Positions 17,946 through 28,022 of a DNA stretch of 64,000 bases are shown piece after piece. The notes under the pieces were generated by a model, which made no database searches, was not told the DNA's origin, and saw nothing but the letters and a program-made list of their open reading frames with translations. Each line of letters begins with the position of its first letter. Positions within the stretch are counted from its first letter, which is position 1. The position numbers and the translations under genes were made by a program. Origin of the DNA: Burkholderia catarinensis (GTDB taxonomy: Bacteria > Pseudomonadota > Gammaproteobacteria > Burkholderiales > Burkholderiaceae); contig NZ_MDEQ02000015.1 of assembly GCF_001883705.2 (NCBI RefSeq), forward strand, positions 62,001 to 126,000. The letters run 5' to 3'.

Positions 17946-18970
17946 CGCTGGGCTCCTGGTTGCCCGGCTGCGGGCTTGGCCGGAGCGACGGGCGCGGGCT
18001 TCGCGCCGGCGGCCGGCTTCGCGTTCGCGTCGGCCTTGTCGGCTTTCTCGCCCTTCGCGGCCCCTTTTGCCCCCTTCTTGCCGCCCTTCGCGTTCTTGTC
18101 GGCGGCCGGATCGGGCTCGGCCGGGCGCGGCGGGACGTCGTTCTGGTAATGCAGCACGAGCATCTGGCGCGCGCCGCGCACGGCGGCGATCGGCGCGCAG
18201 GTCACGCGTGCGAATGCGGTATCGGCGAGCTTGTCGACGCGCGCGACCTTCGCGACCGGCAGGCCGGGCGGATAGACGCCGTCGAGGCCGCTCGTGACGA
18301 GCTCGTCGCCGGCGACCAGATCCGCGCTCGTCGGCACGAAGCGCAGGTCGAGCGAATCGCCCTTCGGCGTGCCGTAGATCACGCTGCGCAGGCCGGTGCG
18401 CAGCACCTGCACGGGAATGGCGAGATCGCGGTCGGTGACCAGCGTGACTTCGGACTGCAGCGGGAACACGCGCGTGACCTGGCCGACCACGCCGTTCTCG
18501 CTGACGACGGGCGCGCCGTTCTGGATGCCTTGCTGCGAACCTTGCCCGATCACGATCTTCTGCGTGAACGGATCGCTCGTGTCGTACTGGATCTCGACTG
18601 GCGTCGATTGCGTCGCGATGTGCTGGCGCAGCTCCAGCACCGCGCGCAGGTGCACGTTTTCCTGCGCGAGCACGGCGGCCTGGTTGGCCTGCGTCGACAG
18701 TTGCAGGTTGCGCTTGCGGAGGTCGTCGTTCTCGTGGCGCAGCGACGCGCCGGTGACGGCGATGTCGGCCGCGCCCATGAACAGGTCGCGCGGCACGAGC
18801 GCCGCGCGCTGCAGCGGATAGAGCGCGGTGCCGAGCACGCCGCGGACGATTTCGAGCGTGCTGAAGCGCGCGTCCGACACGAGGAGCGCGATGGCGAGGG
18901 CAACGAAGAAGATGAGCCGCGCGAGCGCGGGCGGACCTTGCTTGAAGAGGGGCGGCGGACTGTATTCCAT
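17942..18970 (-). CDS. mreC: rod shape-determining protein MreC
   Basis: Periplasmic scaffold of the elongasome that joins MreB/MreD to PBP2. The 342 residues show a membrane helix at about 17-33, a coiled coil (about 70-110), and the two-barrel domain with VIGQGSQQGIQNGAPVV and LVTSGLDGVYPPGLPVAKV. The last ~70 residues are Lys/Ala/Pro-rich (KGGKKGAKGAAKG) and are probably disordered. It starts 125 bp after the mreB stop. Confidence 0.95.
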   Translation of the reverse strand: MEYSPPPLFKQGPPALARLIFFVALAIALLVSDARFSTLEIVRGVLGTALYPLQRAALVPRDLFMGAADIAVTGASLRHENDDLRKRNLQLSTQANQAAVLAQENVHLRAVLELRQHIATQSTPVEIQYDTSDPFTQKIVIGQGSQQGIQNGAPVVSENGVVGQVTRVFPLQSEVTLVTDRDLAIPVQVLRTGLRSVIYGTPKGDSLDLRFVPTSADLVAGDELVTSGLDGVYPPGLPVAKVARVDKLADTAFARVTCAPIAAVRGARQMLVLHYQNDVPPRPAEPDPAADKNAKGGKKGAKGAAKGEKADKADANAKPAAGAKPAPVAPAKPAAGQPGAQR

Positions 18971-19095
18971 GGTCGGCGCCGGGCGCGTGTGATCGGTTAA
19001 ATGATGCTCAGACGCGCAAACGGCGCGGCGGTTCGTTCTAAACGAGCGATCCGGCCACGCCGCGGGTGCGTCATGTCAAGGAACTGCCTAGACGA

Positions 19096-20139
<1,044 letters not shown>

Positions 20140-20507
20140 TCAGAATCCTGTTTCGCTCTGGGCCGGCCCTGCATAGCGAGCGCTGAGGGCGGCAGCGGAA
20201 AAAATAACAGCCTCGGGAAGCGTGGCGGAAGCGGCCGCCGCGGCGCACGAAGCTGCGAGTGATGTCTACCGGGGATCGCACGAAGCACGCACGGCTTGCC
20301 CAAACAGGGCGAAACGGTGCGGGAAAAGGCTGCCGGGTTTGGGTCGAACGCGTAATGATACCTTATAATTTCACGGTATTTGAATCGAAACGGGTGGTAT
20401 TTTTGCCGCTTCGGCCCCGATTTTTGAGGGTGGGATCGCACCCTCCAACCCCCCGCCGCGGTGCTGCTTTTGATGCGCCGCGCAGCCTTGTTTTTTCCGG
20501 TGATCGC
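20140..20507. promoter_or_regulatory. divergent mreB / gatC promoter region
   Basis: 368 bp without a gene. The A/T-rich island around 20355-20400 has TATAAT at 20364-20369, a probable -10 for gatCAB with a poor -35. The opposite strand of the same island offers a TATAAG hexamer for mreB. Confidence 0.5.
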
Positions 20508-20807
20508 ATGGCCCTGACCCTGACCGATGTGAAACGCATCGCGCACCTGGCGCGACTCGAAATGGCCGACGCCGACGCCGAGCACATGCTCGGCCAGCTC
20601 AATGAATTCTTCGGCCTCGTCGAGCAGATGCAGGCGGTCAACACCGCCGGCATCGCGCCGCTTGCCCACCCGATCGAACAGATCCAGGAAGTCGCGCAGC
20701 GCCTGCGCGACGACGCCGTGACGGAAGTCGTCAATCGCGACGACAACCAGCGTCCGGCGCCGGCCGTCCAGGACGGCCTCTATCTCGTGCCGAAGGTGAT
20801 CGAGTAA
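20508..20807 (+). CDS. gatC: Asp/Glu-tRNA amidotransferase subunit C
   Basis: A 99-residue subunit that stabilises GatAB, the amidotransferase that converts mischarged Glu-tRNA(Gln) and Asp-tRNA(Asn). Typical features: an N-terminal helix with HLARLEM, the central LNEFFGLVEQMQAVNT and the extended C-terminal LRDDAVTE region. ATG at 20508 gives the standard N-terminus MALTLTDVKRIAHLARL. First gene of gatCAB. Confidence 0.95.
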   Translation: MALTLTDVKRIAHLARLEMADADAEHMLGQLNEFFGLVEQMQAVNTAGIAPLAHPIEQIQEVAQRLRDDAVTEVVNRDDNQRPAPAVQDGLYLVPKVIE

Positions 20808-20876
20808 GCATTCGATGACAAGCGCGCCGGCCGGCTTGCGCCGCGCGCCACCCAGAATTCCCAGGAAAACCACTCA

Positions 20877-22367
20877 ATGCACGCAAAAAGCCTGACCGAA
20901 CTGCGCGCCGCGCTCGCCGCCAAGGAATGCTCGGCCGTCGAGCTCGCACAGCACTACCTGAAACGGATCGACGCCGCGCACGACCTGAATGCATTCGTCC
21001 ACGTCGACGCCGATCTGACCCTCGCGCAGGCGAAAGCCGCCGACGCCGAGCTCGCGCGCGGCTCGGGCGGCGCGCTCACCGGCCTGCCGATCGCGCACAA
21101 GGATGTCTTCGTCACGCGCGGCTGGCGCTCGACCGCCGGCTCGAAGATGCTCGCGAACTACGAGAGCCCGTTCGATGCGACCGTCGTCGCCCGCCTGCAG
21201 GCGGCCGGCATGGTCACGCTCGGCAAGACCAACATGGACGAGTTCGCGATGGGCTCGTCGAACGAGAATTCGGCGTTCGGCGCGGTGAAGAACCCGTGGG
21301 ACACGAACGCGGTGCCGGGCGGCAGCTCGGGCGGCAGCTCGGCCGCCGTCGCCGCGCGCCTCGCGCCGGCCGCGACCGGCACCGACACCGGCGGCTCGAT
21401 CCGCCAGCCCGCATCGTTCGCGGGCGTGACCGGCATCAAGCCGACCTACGGCCGCGTGTCGCGCTACGGGATGATCGCGTTCGCGTCGTCGCTCGACCAG
21501 GGCGGCCCGATGGCGCAGAGCGCGTCCGACTGCGCGCTGCTGCTGAACGGGATGGCCGGCTTCGACGAGCGCGACTCGACGAGCCTCGAGCGCGACGATG
21601 AGGATTTCACGCGCCACCTCGGCCAGCCGTGGGCGGCCGGCAACGATGCGGGCAAGCCGCTCGCGGGCCTGCGCATCGGCTTGCCGAACGAATATTTCGG
21701 CGACGGCCTTGCCGATGACGTGCGCGCGGCGATCGACGCGGCACTCAAGCAGTATGAAGCGCTCGGCGCGACGCTCGTGCCCGTGTCGCTGCCGAAGACG
21801 GAACTGTCGATCCCCGTGTACTACGTGATCGCGCCGGCTGAAGCATCGTCGAACCTGTCGCGTTTCGACGGCGTGCGCTTCGGCCATCGCGCCGCGCAGT
21901 ACGGCGACCTGCTCGACATGTACAAGAAGTCGCGCGCCGAAGGCTTCGGCCCCGAGGTGAAGCGCCGGATTCTGGTCGGCGCGTACGTGCTGTCGCACGG
22001 CTACTACGACGCGTACTACCTGCAGGCGCAGAAGATCCGCCGCATCATCGCGAACGACTTCCAGGAAGCGTTCAAGTCCTGCGACGTGATCATGGGCCCG
22101 GCATCGCCGACGGTCGCATGGGATCTCGGCGCGAAGGGCGACGATCCGGTGCAGATGTATCTCGCGGATATCTACACGCTGTCGGTGAGCCTCGCCGGCC
22201 TGCCCGGCATGAGCGTGCCGTGCGGCTTCGGCGCGGGCGCGAACGCGAAGCGCCCGGTCGGCCTGCAGATCATCGGCAACTATTTCAACGAAGCCCGGAT
22301 GCTTCAGGTCGCCGACGCGTTCCAGCGCGCAACCGACTGGCACAAGCAAGTTCCGGCAGGGGTGTAA
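20877..22367 (+). CDS. gatA: Asp/Glu-tRNA amidotransferase subunit A
   Basis: Glutaminase subunit that releases ammonia for tRNA-bound transamidation. The 496 residues carry the amidase signature: catalytic Lys in GLPIAHKDVF, the Gly/Ser-rich GGSSGGSSAAVAAR segment and the cis-Ser/Ser pair of TDTGGSIRQPASF. Length is normal (about 485-500). AGGA lies before ATG 20877. Followed 4 bp later by gatB. Confidence 0.97.
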   Translation: MHAKSLTELRAALAAKECSAVELAQHYLKRIDAAHDLNAFVHVDADLTLAQAKAADAELARGSGGALTGLPIAHKDVFVTRGWRSTAGSKMLANYESPFDATVVARLQAAGMVTLGKTNMDEFAMGSSNENSAFGAVKNPWDTNAVPGGSSGGSSAAVAARLAPAATGTDTGGSIRQPASFAGVTGIKPTYGRVSRYGMIAFASSLDQGGPMAQSASDCALLLNGMAGFDERDSTSLERDDEDFTRHLGQPWAAGNDAGKPLAGLRIGLPNEYFGDGLADDVRAAIDAALKQYEALGATLVPVSLPKTELSIPVYYVIAPAEASSNLSRFDGVRFGHRAAQYGDLLDMYKKSRAEGFGPEVKRRILVGAYVLSHGYYDAYYLQAQKIRRIIANDFQEAFKSCDVIMGPASPTVAWDLGAKGDDPVQMYLADIYTLSVSLAGLPGMSVPCGFGAGANAKRPVGLQIIGNYFNEARMLQVADAFQRATDWHKQVPAGV

Positions 22368-22371
22368 GCAT

Positions 22372-23847
22372 ATGGCTACTCAATGGGAAGTCGTCATCGG
22401 TCTCGAGACGCACGCGCAACTGTCGACCGTCTCGAAGATTTTCTCCGGCGCGCCGACGCAGTTCGGCGCCGAGCCGAACACGCAGGCGTGCCCGGTCGAC
22501 CTGGCGCTGCCGGGCGTGCTGCCGGTGCTGAACCGCGGCGCGGTCGAGCGGGCGATCCGCTTCGGCCTCGCGATCGGCTCGACCATCGCGCCGCGCAGCA
22601 TCTTCGCGCGCAAGAATTACTTCTACCCCGATCTGCCGAAGGGCTATCAGATCAGCCAGTACGAGATCCCGGTCGTACAGGGCGGCACGATCACGATCCA
22701 GGTGCCCGCCAATGAAAAGGCCGGCAAGGCAGCGTACGAGAAGACGGTCAACCTGACCCGCGCGCACCTCGAGGAAGACGCCGGCAAGTCGCTGCATGAA
22801 GACTTCGCCGGGATGACGGGGATCGACCTGAACCGCGCGGGCACGCCGCTGCTCGAGATCGTCACCGAGCCGGAAATGCGCAGTGCGGCCGAGGCCGTCG
22901 CCTATGCGAAGGCGCTGCACGCGCTCGTCGTGTGGCTCGGCATCTGCGACGGCAACATGCAGGAAGGCTCGTTCCGCTGCGACGCGAACGTGTCGGTGCG
23001 CCCGGTCGGCCAGGAGAAGTTCGGCACGCGCGCGGAAATCAAGAACCTGAACTCGTTCCGGTTCCTCGAGGAAGCGATCAACTACGAAGTGCGTCGCCAG
23101 ATCGAGCTGATCGAGGACGGCGGCGAAGTCGTGCAGGAAACGCGCCTCTACGATCCGGACAAGCGCGAGACGCGGTCGATGCGCAGCAAGGAAGACGCGC
23201 ACGATTACCGTTATTTCCCCGACCCCGACCTGATGCCGCTCGTGATCGGCCGGGACTGGGTCGAGCGCGTGCAGTCCGGGATGCCCGAGCTGCCGGCCGC
23301 GATGCAGCAGCGCATCGTCGAGCAGTACGGCGTGTCCGCGTACGACGCGGGCGTGCTGACGTCGAGCAAGGCGATGGCCGCGTACTTCGAATCCGTGGTC
23401 GCGAAGGCCGGCGCGGCGAATGCGAAGATCGTCGCGAACTGGCTGATGGGCGACGTGTCGTCGCAACTGAACCGCGACGGCATCGAGATCGACGCGATTC
23501 CCGTGTCGGCCGCGCAACTCGCGCTCGTGCTGCAGCGCATCGCGGACGGCACGATCTCGAACAAGATCGCGAAGGAAATCTTCGCGGCGATCTGGGACGA
23601 GAAGGCGACCGACGAAGGCGCGGCCGACCGCATCATCGACGCGAAGGGGCTGAAGCAGATCTCCGACACCGGCGCGCTGGAAGCGATCATCGACGAGGTG
23701 CTCGCGGCGAACGCGAAGTCGGTCGAGGAATTCCGCGCGGGCAAGGAAAAGGCGTTCAACGCGCTGATCGGCCAGGCGATGAAGGCGACGAAGGGCAAGG
23801 CCAACCCGCAGCAGGTCAACGAACTGCTGAAGAAGAAGCTCGGCTGA
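22372..23847 (+). CDS. gatB: Asp/Glu-tRNA amidotransferase subunit B
   Basis: Kinase and tRNA-binding subunit of GatCAB; phosphorylates the misacylated residue before amidation. The 491 residues start MATQWEVVIGLETHAQL, a conserved opening. They include RKNYFYPDLPKGYQISQY, the metal-site region EEDAGKS, and the C-terminal YqeY-like tail domain. Last gene of the operon; an inverted repeat follows. Confidence 0.97.
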   Translation: MATQWEVVIGLETHAQLSTVSKIFSGAPTQFGAEPNTQACPVDLALPGVLPVLNRGAVERAIRFGLAIGSTIAPRSIFARKNYFYPDLPKGYQISQYEIPVVQGGTITIQVPANEKAGKAAYEKTVNLTRAHLEEDAGKSLHEDFAGMTGIDLNRAGTPLLEIVTEPEMRSAAEAVAYAKALHALVVWLGICDGNMQEGSFRCDANVSVRPVGQEKFGTRAEIKNLNSFRFLEEAINYEVRRQIELIEDGGEVVQETRLYDPDKRETRSMRSKEDAHDYRYFPDPDLMPLVIGRDWVERVQSGMPELPAAMQQRIVEQYGVSAYDAGVLTSSKAMAAYFESVVAKAGAANAKIVANWLMGDVSSQLNRDGIEIDAIPVSAAQLALVLQRIADGTISNKIAKEIFAAIWDEKATDEGAADRIIDAKGLKQISDTGALEAIIDEVLAANAKSVEEFRAGKEKAFNALIGQAMKATKGKANPQQVNELLKKKLG

Positions 23848-23880
23848 GCATGATCGCGCGCCTGAACCGCGCTTGACGAC

Positions 23881-23910
23881 GGGCCGCCCCGAATCAGTTC
23901 GGGGCGGCCC
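23881..23910 (+). terminator. hairpin after gatB
   Basis: A perfect 13-bp inverted repeat (GGGCCGCCCCGAA / TTCGGGGCGGCCC) with a TCAG loop. No strong T run follows, so efficiency is uncertain. Confidence 0.6.
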
Positions 23911-23966
23911 GTTGCGTTGGTGGGTGCGTTATCGTATGCACCACATACCGTCCAACGGAGGAACGA

Positions 23967-24806
23967 ATGGCGAAACAACCGTCGCTCGACGATTTCCGCG
24001 TGCCGACCAGCACGCGCGAGAAGGAAGCCGCCGCATTCAAGCTCGATGCGTTCGACCCGGCCGCGAAGCCGTTCTCGTCCGGTTCGAAGGAGGCCGACCG
24101 CGAACGGCTGTCGGCCGTGTCGACCGAACTCGACATGCAGCAGGAGCGCCTGCACACGCAGCAGAAGAAGCGCGTGCTGCTCGTGCTGCAGGGAATGGAT
24201 ACCAGCGGCAAGGACGGCACCGTGCGCGCGGTGTTCCGCGACGTCGATCCGCTCGGCCTGCGCGTCGTGTCGTTCAAGGCGCCGACGCCGATCGAGGCCG
24301 CGCACGACTTCCTGTGGCGCGTGCACGTGCAGGTGCCGGCCGCGGGCGAGCTCGCGATCTTCAACCGCAGTCACTACGAAGACGTGCTCGTGCCGCGCGT
24401 GCTCGACCTGATCGACGCCAAGGAATGCGAGCGCCGCTACCGGCAGATCCGCGATTTCGAGACGATGCTGGTCGAGAACGGCACGACGATCATCAAGTGC
24501 TTCCTGCACATCTCGAAGGACGAGCAGCGCGAGCGGCTGCAGGCGCGTATCGACGATCCCGCCAAGCACTGGAAGTTCGACATCTCCGATCTCGACGCAC
24601 GCAAGCACTGGGACGCGTACCAGTCGGCCTACCGCGACGCGCTCGCCGCGACGTCGGCCGAGCATGCGCCGTGGTACGTGATTCCGGCGAACTCGAAGAC
24701 GCACCGCAACGTGATGATCGCCGAGCTGCTGCTGCGCGCGATGACCGACATGAAGCTGGAATTCCCGCCGCCGAAGCCCGAGCTCGAAGGCGTGAAGATC
24801 CGCTAG
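23967..24806 (+). CDS. polyphosphate kinase 2 family phosphotransferase
   Basis: A 279-residue PPK2-family enzyme that moves phosphate between polyphosphate and a nucleotide. Walker A-like motif GMDTSGKDGTVR is near residue 75, the Walker B-like FNRSHYEDVLVPRV near residue 133, and the lid Arg region FLHISKDEQRERLQARIDDP follows. Its single-domain length fits class I PPK2. Whether it prefers ADP, GDP or a monophosphate cannot be told. GGAGG precedes ATG 23967. Confidence 0.9.
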   Translation: MAKQPSLDDFRVPTSTREKEAAAFKLDAFDPAAKPFSSGSKEADRERLSAVSTELDMQQERLHTQQKKRVLLVLQGMDTSGKDGTVRAVFRDVDPLGLRVVSFKAPTPIEAAHDFLWRVHVQVPAAGELAIFNRSHYEDVLVPRVLDLIDAKECERRYRQIRDFETMLVENGTTIIKCFLHISKDEQRERLQARIDDPAKHWKFDISDLDARKHWDAYQSAYRDALAATSAEHAPWYVIPANSKTHRNVMIAELLLRAMTDMKLEFPPPKPELEGVKIR

Positions 24807-24830
24807 GCTGCGACCTTGTGGAACACATCG

Positions 24831-24848
24831 AACTGAACTGAACTGAAC
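24831..24848 (+). repeat. short tandem repeat of AACTG
   Basis: About 3.6 copies of the 5-base unit AACTG lie between the PPK2 and xth genes. Possibly slipped-strand variable; no function is evident. Confidence 0.6.
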
Positions 24849-24861
24849 AACGGAACCCGAC

Positions 24862-25635
24862 ATGATGCGAGTGATTACCGCCAACCTGAACGGCATCCGC
24901 TCCGCCGCGAAGAAGGGCTTCTTCGAGTGGCTCGGCGAACAGAACGCCGATTGCGTGTGCGTGCAGGAAATCAAGGTATCGGCCGACGACCTGCCGGCCG
25001 AATTCGTCGAGCCGCACGGCTTCAGGAGCTATTTCCACCACGCCGAGAAGAAGGGCTACAGCGGCGCGGGCGTGTACAGCCGCCACGAGCCCGATGACGT
25101 GATCATCGGCTTCGGCAGCAGCGAATTCGATTCCGAAGGGCGCTACGTCGAGGCGCGCTACGGCAAGCTGTCGGTCGTGTCGGTGTACGTGCCGTCCGGC
25201 TCGAGCGGCGAAGAGCGCCAGCAGGCGAAGTACCGCTTCATGGACGAGTTCATGCCGCACCTCGCCGCGCTGAAGAAGAAGCGCGAGGTGATCCTGTGCG
25301 GCGACGTGAACATCGTCCACAAGGAAATCGACATCAAGAACTGGAAGAGCAACCAGAAGAATTCGGGCTGCCTGCCGGAAGAGCGCGAGTGGCTCACGAA
25401 GCTGTTCGACGATGTCGGCTATGTGGACGTGTTCCGCACGCTCGACCCGCGCGCCGAGCAGTACACGTGGTGGAGCAACCGCGGCCAGGCGTACGCGAAG
25501 AACGTCGGGTGGCGGATCGATTACCAGATCGCGACGCCCGGCGTGGCCGGCACCGCGAAAAGCACGTCGATCTTCAAGGACATCAAGTTCAGCGATCATG
25601 CACCGCTGACGATCGACTACGACTACAAGAAGTAA
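24862..25635 (+). CDS. xth: exodeoxyribonuclease III (AP endonuclease)
   Basis: Class II AP endonuclease and 3'-exonuclease of base-excision repair. The 257 residues show the EEP-fold catalytic motifs: ITANLNGIRSA, CVQEIK (metal-binding E), GDVNIVHKEIDIKN (catalytic D and N), WRIDYQ and the terminal FSDHAPLTIDY (catalytic His). It lies 55 bp after the PPK2 gene. A strong bidirectional terminator follows. Confidence 0.95.
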   Translation: MMRVITANLNGIRSAAKKGFFEWLGEQNADCVCVQEIKVSADDLPAEFVEPHGFRSYFHHAEKKGYSGAGVYSRHEPDDVIIGFGSSEFDSEGRYVEARYGKLSVVSVYVPSGSSGEERQQAKYRFMDEFMPHLAALKKKREVILCGDVNIVHKEIDIKNWKSNQKNSGCLPEEREWLTKLFDDVGYVDVFRTLDPRAEQYTWWSNRGQAYAKNVGWRIDYQIATPGVAGTAKSTSIFKDIKFSDHAPLTIDYDYKK

Positions 25636-25691
25636 TCCCGGCCGCCGCGCATCGCGTGCGGCGCCGGTGTCGCATTGCCGGATCGCCGGAT

Positions 25692-25731
25692 GCAAAACGG
25701 GCCGCATGTCGAACATGCGGCCCGTTTTGCT
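25692..25731. terminator. bidirectional terminator between xth and the alcohol dehydrogenase gene
   Basis: An 18-bp perfect stem (GCAAAACGGGCCGCATGT and complement) with a 3-base loop and A/T tracts on both sides, between convergent genes. Confidence 0.9.
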
Positions 25732-25776
25732 TCGTTTCGTTTCGGCGCGGCGATCGTGCCTGCCGTCCGGCGGCGC

Positions 25777-26829
25777 TTACTGCTTGATCGATGCCATGTC
25801 CACCACGAACCGGTACTTCACGTCGCTCTTCAGCATCCGCTCGTAGGCCGCGTTGATCTGCTGCATCGGAATCGTTTCGATATCCGACGTGATCCCGTGC
25901 TCCGCGCAGAAGTCGAGCATTTCCTGCGTTTCGGCGATCCCGCCGATCAGCGAGCCCGCGAGGCGGCGGCGCTTGAAGATCAGGTTGAACACCTGCGGCG
26001 ACGGATGGTCGTGCTCCGGTGCGCCGACCAGCGTCATCGTGCCGTCGCGTTTCAGCAGGTGCAGGAACGGGTTCAGGTCGTGCTGCGCGGCAACCGTGTT
26101 CAGGATGAAGTCGAAGCTGTTCAGGTGCGCGTTCATCTGCGCTTCGTCCTTCGAGATCACGACTTCGTGCGCGCCGACGCGCTTGCCGTCCTCGATCTTC
26201 GACGGCGACGTCGTGAACAGCACGACGTGCGCGCCCATCGCGCGCGCCAGCTTCACGCCCATGTGGCCGAGGCCGCCGAGACCGACGATGCCGACCTTCT
26301 TGCCGGGACCGACGTTCCACTGGCGCAGCGGCGAGTAGGTCGTGATCCCCGCGCACAACAGCGGCGCGGCGCCGGCCGGGTCGAGCGTCTCGGGCACGCG
26401 CAGCACGAACGCCTCGTCGACGACGAGCTGCGTCGAATAGCCGCCGTACGTGACGTCGCCCGTCACGCGGTCCTGGCCGTTGTAGGTGCCGACGAAGCCG
26501 TTTTCGCAATACTGCTCGAGGCCGTCGGCGCAGCTCGGGCAGGTGCGGCACGAATCGACGAGGCAGCCGACGCCGACCAGCTCGCCGACCTTGAAGCGCG
26601 ACACCTGCGGGCCGGTCGCGGTCACGCGGCCGACGATTTCATGGCCCGGCACGACCGGATAGATCGTGTTGCGCCATTCGTTGCGGGCCTGGTGAAGATC
26701 CGAGTGGCAGACGCCGCAGTAGAGGACGTCGATCTGGACGTCGAGGTCGCGCAGCGCGCGACGCTGGAATTCGAACGGGGCGAGCGGCGACTGCGAATCG
26801 GTCGCCGCGTAGGCATAGGTTGTGCTCAT
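25777..26829 (-). CDS. zinc-dependent NAD(P) alcohol dehydrogenase (cinnamyl-alcohol/YahK type)
   Basis: A 350-residue medium-chain dehydrogenase acting on primary alcohols or aldehydes. The catalytic zinc Cys is in CGVCHSDLH, the structural zinc cysteines are in CLVDSCRTCPSCADGLEQYC, and the cofactor loop is GLGGLGHMGVKLARAMGA. The pattern matches the CAD/YahK group, usually NADPH-dependent. ATG at 26829 is preceded by AAGGAG. It is divergent from an AraC-type regulator that may control it (inference from position). Confidence 0.92.
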   Translation of the reverse strand: MSTTYAYAATDSQSPLAPFEFQRRALRDLDVQIDVLYCGVCHSDLHQARNEWRNTIYPVVPGHEIVGRVTATGPQVSRFKVGELVGVGCLVDSCRTCPSCADGLEQYCENGFVGTYNGQDRVTGDVTYGGYSTQLVVDEAFVLRVPETLDPAGAAPLLCAGITTYSPLRQWNVGPGKKVGIVGLGGLGHMGVKLARAMGAHVVLFTTSPSKIEDGKRVGAHEVVISKDEAQMNAHLNSFDFILNTVAAQHDLNPFLHLLKRDGTMTLVGAPEHDHPSPQVFNLIFKRRRLAGSLIGGIAETQEMLDFCAEHGITSDIETIPMQQINAAYERMLKSDVKYRFVVDMASIKQ

Positions 26830-27057
26830 GCAATGGGCTCCTTGTCCGGAAAAAGATCCGGCGAAACAGACTGCCGTCGCATCATGTGGCGATGCGGCGA
26901 GGCAGGACGTCATCGTAAGGAGCGCGGCGCCGCGGCGAAATACACGAAGGTCTGGAAGATTTGCCTATTCCTCTCGAATTGCACGCGAACAGCCGTCAAA
27001 ACGCATTCAAGGTGCTACATTGCGAGCCAGATTCTCTTGCCGGACAGGACCACGCCG

Positions 27058-28002
27058 ATGAGCTTCCAGCCCCTTTTTGACGACGCGGGCGATCGCGTGC
27101 AGCGCCGCATGATCGAACTGCATACGCGCCTCGCGCCGAACGAGGGCGACACGCTCGCGGCGCTCGACGGCGTGCGCTTCTTCCGCGTGAACCGTCCCGC
27201 GCCGCGCATGCCCGTGCTGTACGAACCGAGCATCATCGTCGTGTGCCAGGGGCGCAAGCTCGGCTATCTCGGCGAGCGCTCGTTCGTGTACGACGCGCAG
27301 CAGTATCTGGTGCTGTCGGTGCCGCTGCCGTTCGAATGCGAGACCTTCGCGAGCATGGACGAGCCGTTTCTCGCGATCTCGATCCGCGTGGATCTCGCGG
27401 TGATCGCCGAGCTCGCGATCCTGCTCGACGAGACGCTCGGCGCGGCCGCCTGCGAACCGCGCGGCGTCTATTCGACGCCGCTCGACGCGCCGCTGGCCGA
27501 CGCGGTCGTGCGGCTGCTCGAAGCGCTTGCATCGCCGCACGACACACGCGTGCTGGGGCCGGCGATCATGCGCGAGATCGCGTACCGCGTGCTGACCGGC
27601 GCGCAGGGCGACGCGATCCGCGCGGCGCTGGTCCAGCAGCATCACTTCGGCCGCATCGCGAAGGCGCTGCGGCGCATTCATGCGGAGCTGAAGACCGATC
27701 TCGACGTCGAGACGCTCGCGCGCGAGGCCGGGATGAGCCTCGCGGTGTTCCACGCGCAGTTCAAGCACGTGACGGCGACGTCGCCGATGCAGTACGTGAA
27801 GGCCGCGCGGCTGCATCAGGCGCGGTTGATGATGGTGCAGGACGGGGTCGGCGCCGGCACGGCGGCCGCGCGCGTCGGCTATGCGAGCGCGTCGCAGTTC
27901 AGCCGCGAGTTCAAGCGGCTGTTCGGCCGCAGTCCGGGCGACGAGGTGCGCTGGATGCGCGAGAGCGGTGTTCGTCCGGCTGCGGCGGACGTGGACGCGT
28001 AG
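27058..28002 (+). CDS. AraC-family transcriptional regulator
   Basis: A 314-residue regulator. The N-terminal half resembles the AraC_N sensor domain (YEPSIIVVCQGRKLGYLGE; LSVPLPFECET). Residues ~205-300 form the AraC double helix-turn-helix (LDVETLAREAGMSLAVFHAQFK; VGYASASQFSREFKRLFG). ATG at 27058 was chosen as the first start giving the usual N-terminus. A long open frame upstream has no similarity and overlaps the opposite gene. It is divergent from the alcohol dehydrogenase across a 228-bp gap that probably holds both promoters. Confidence 0.92.
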   Translation: MSFQPLFDDAGDRVQRRMIELHTRLAPNEGDTLAALDGVRFFRVNRPAPRMPVLYEPSIIVVCQGRKLGYLGERSFVYDAQQYLVLSVPLPFECETFASMDEPFLAISIRVDLAVIAELAILLDETLGAAACEPRGVYSTPLDAPLADAVVRLLEALASPHDTRVLGPAIMREIAYRVLTGAQGDAIRAALVQQHHFGRIAKALRRIHAELKTDLDVETLAREAGMSLAVFHAQFKHVTATSPMQYVKAARLHQARLMMVQDGVGAGTAAARVGYASASQFSREFKRLFGRSPGDEVRWMRESGVRPAAADVDA

Positions 28003-28022
28003 CGGACGGCCACGCGCGGCGC

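Noticed and set aside
24831..24848. Tandem AACTG units as a possible CRISPR or regulatory array
   Set aside because: Only 3-4 five-base units with no spacers; kept as a plain repeat.
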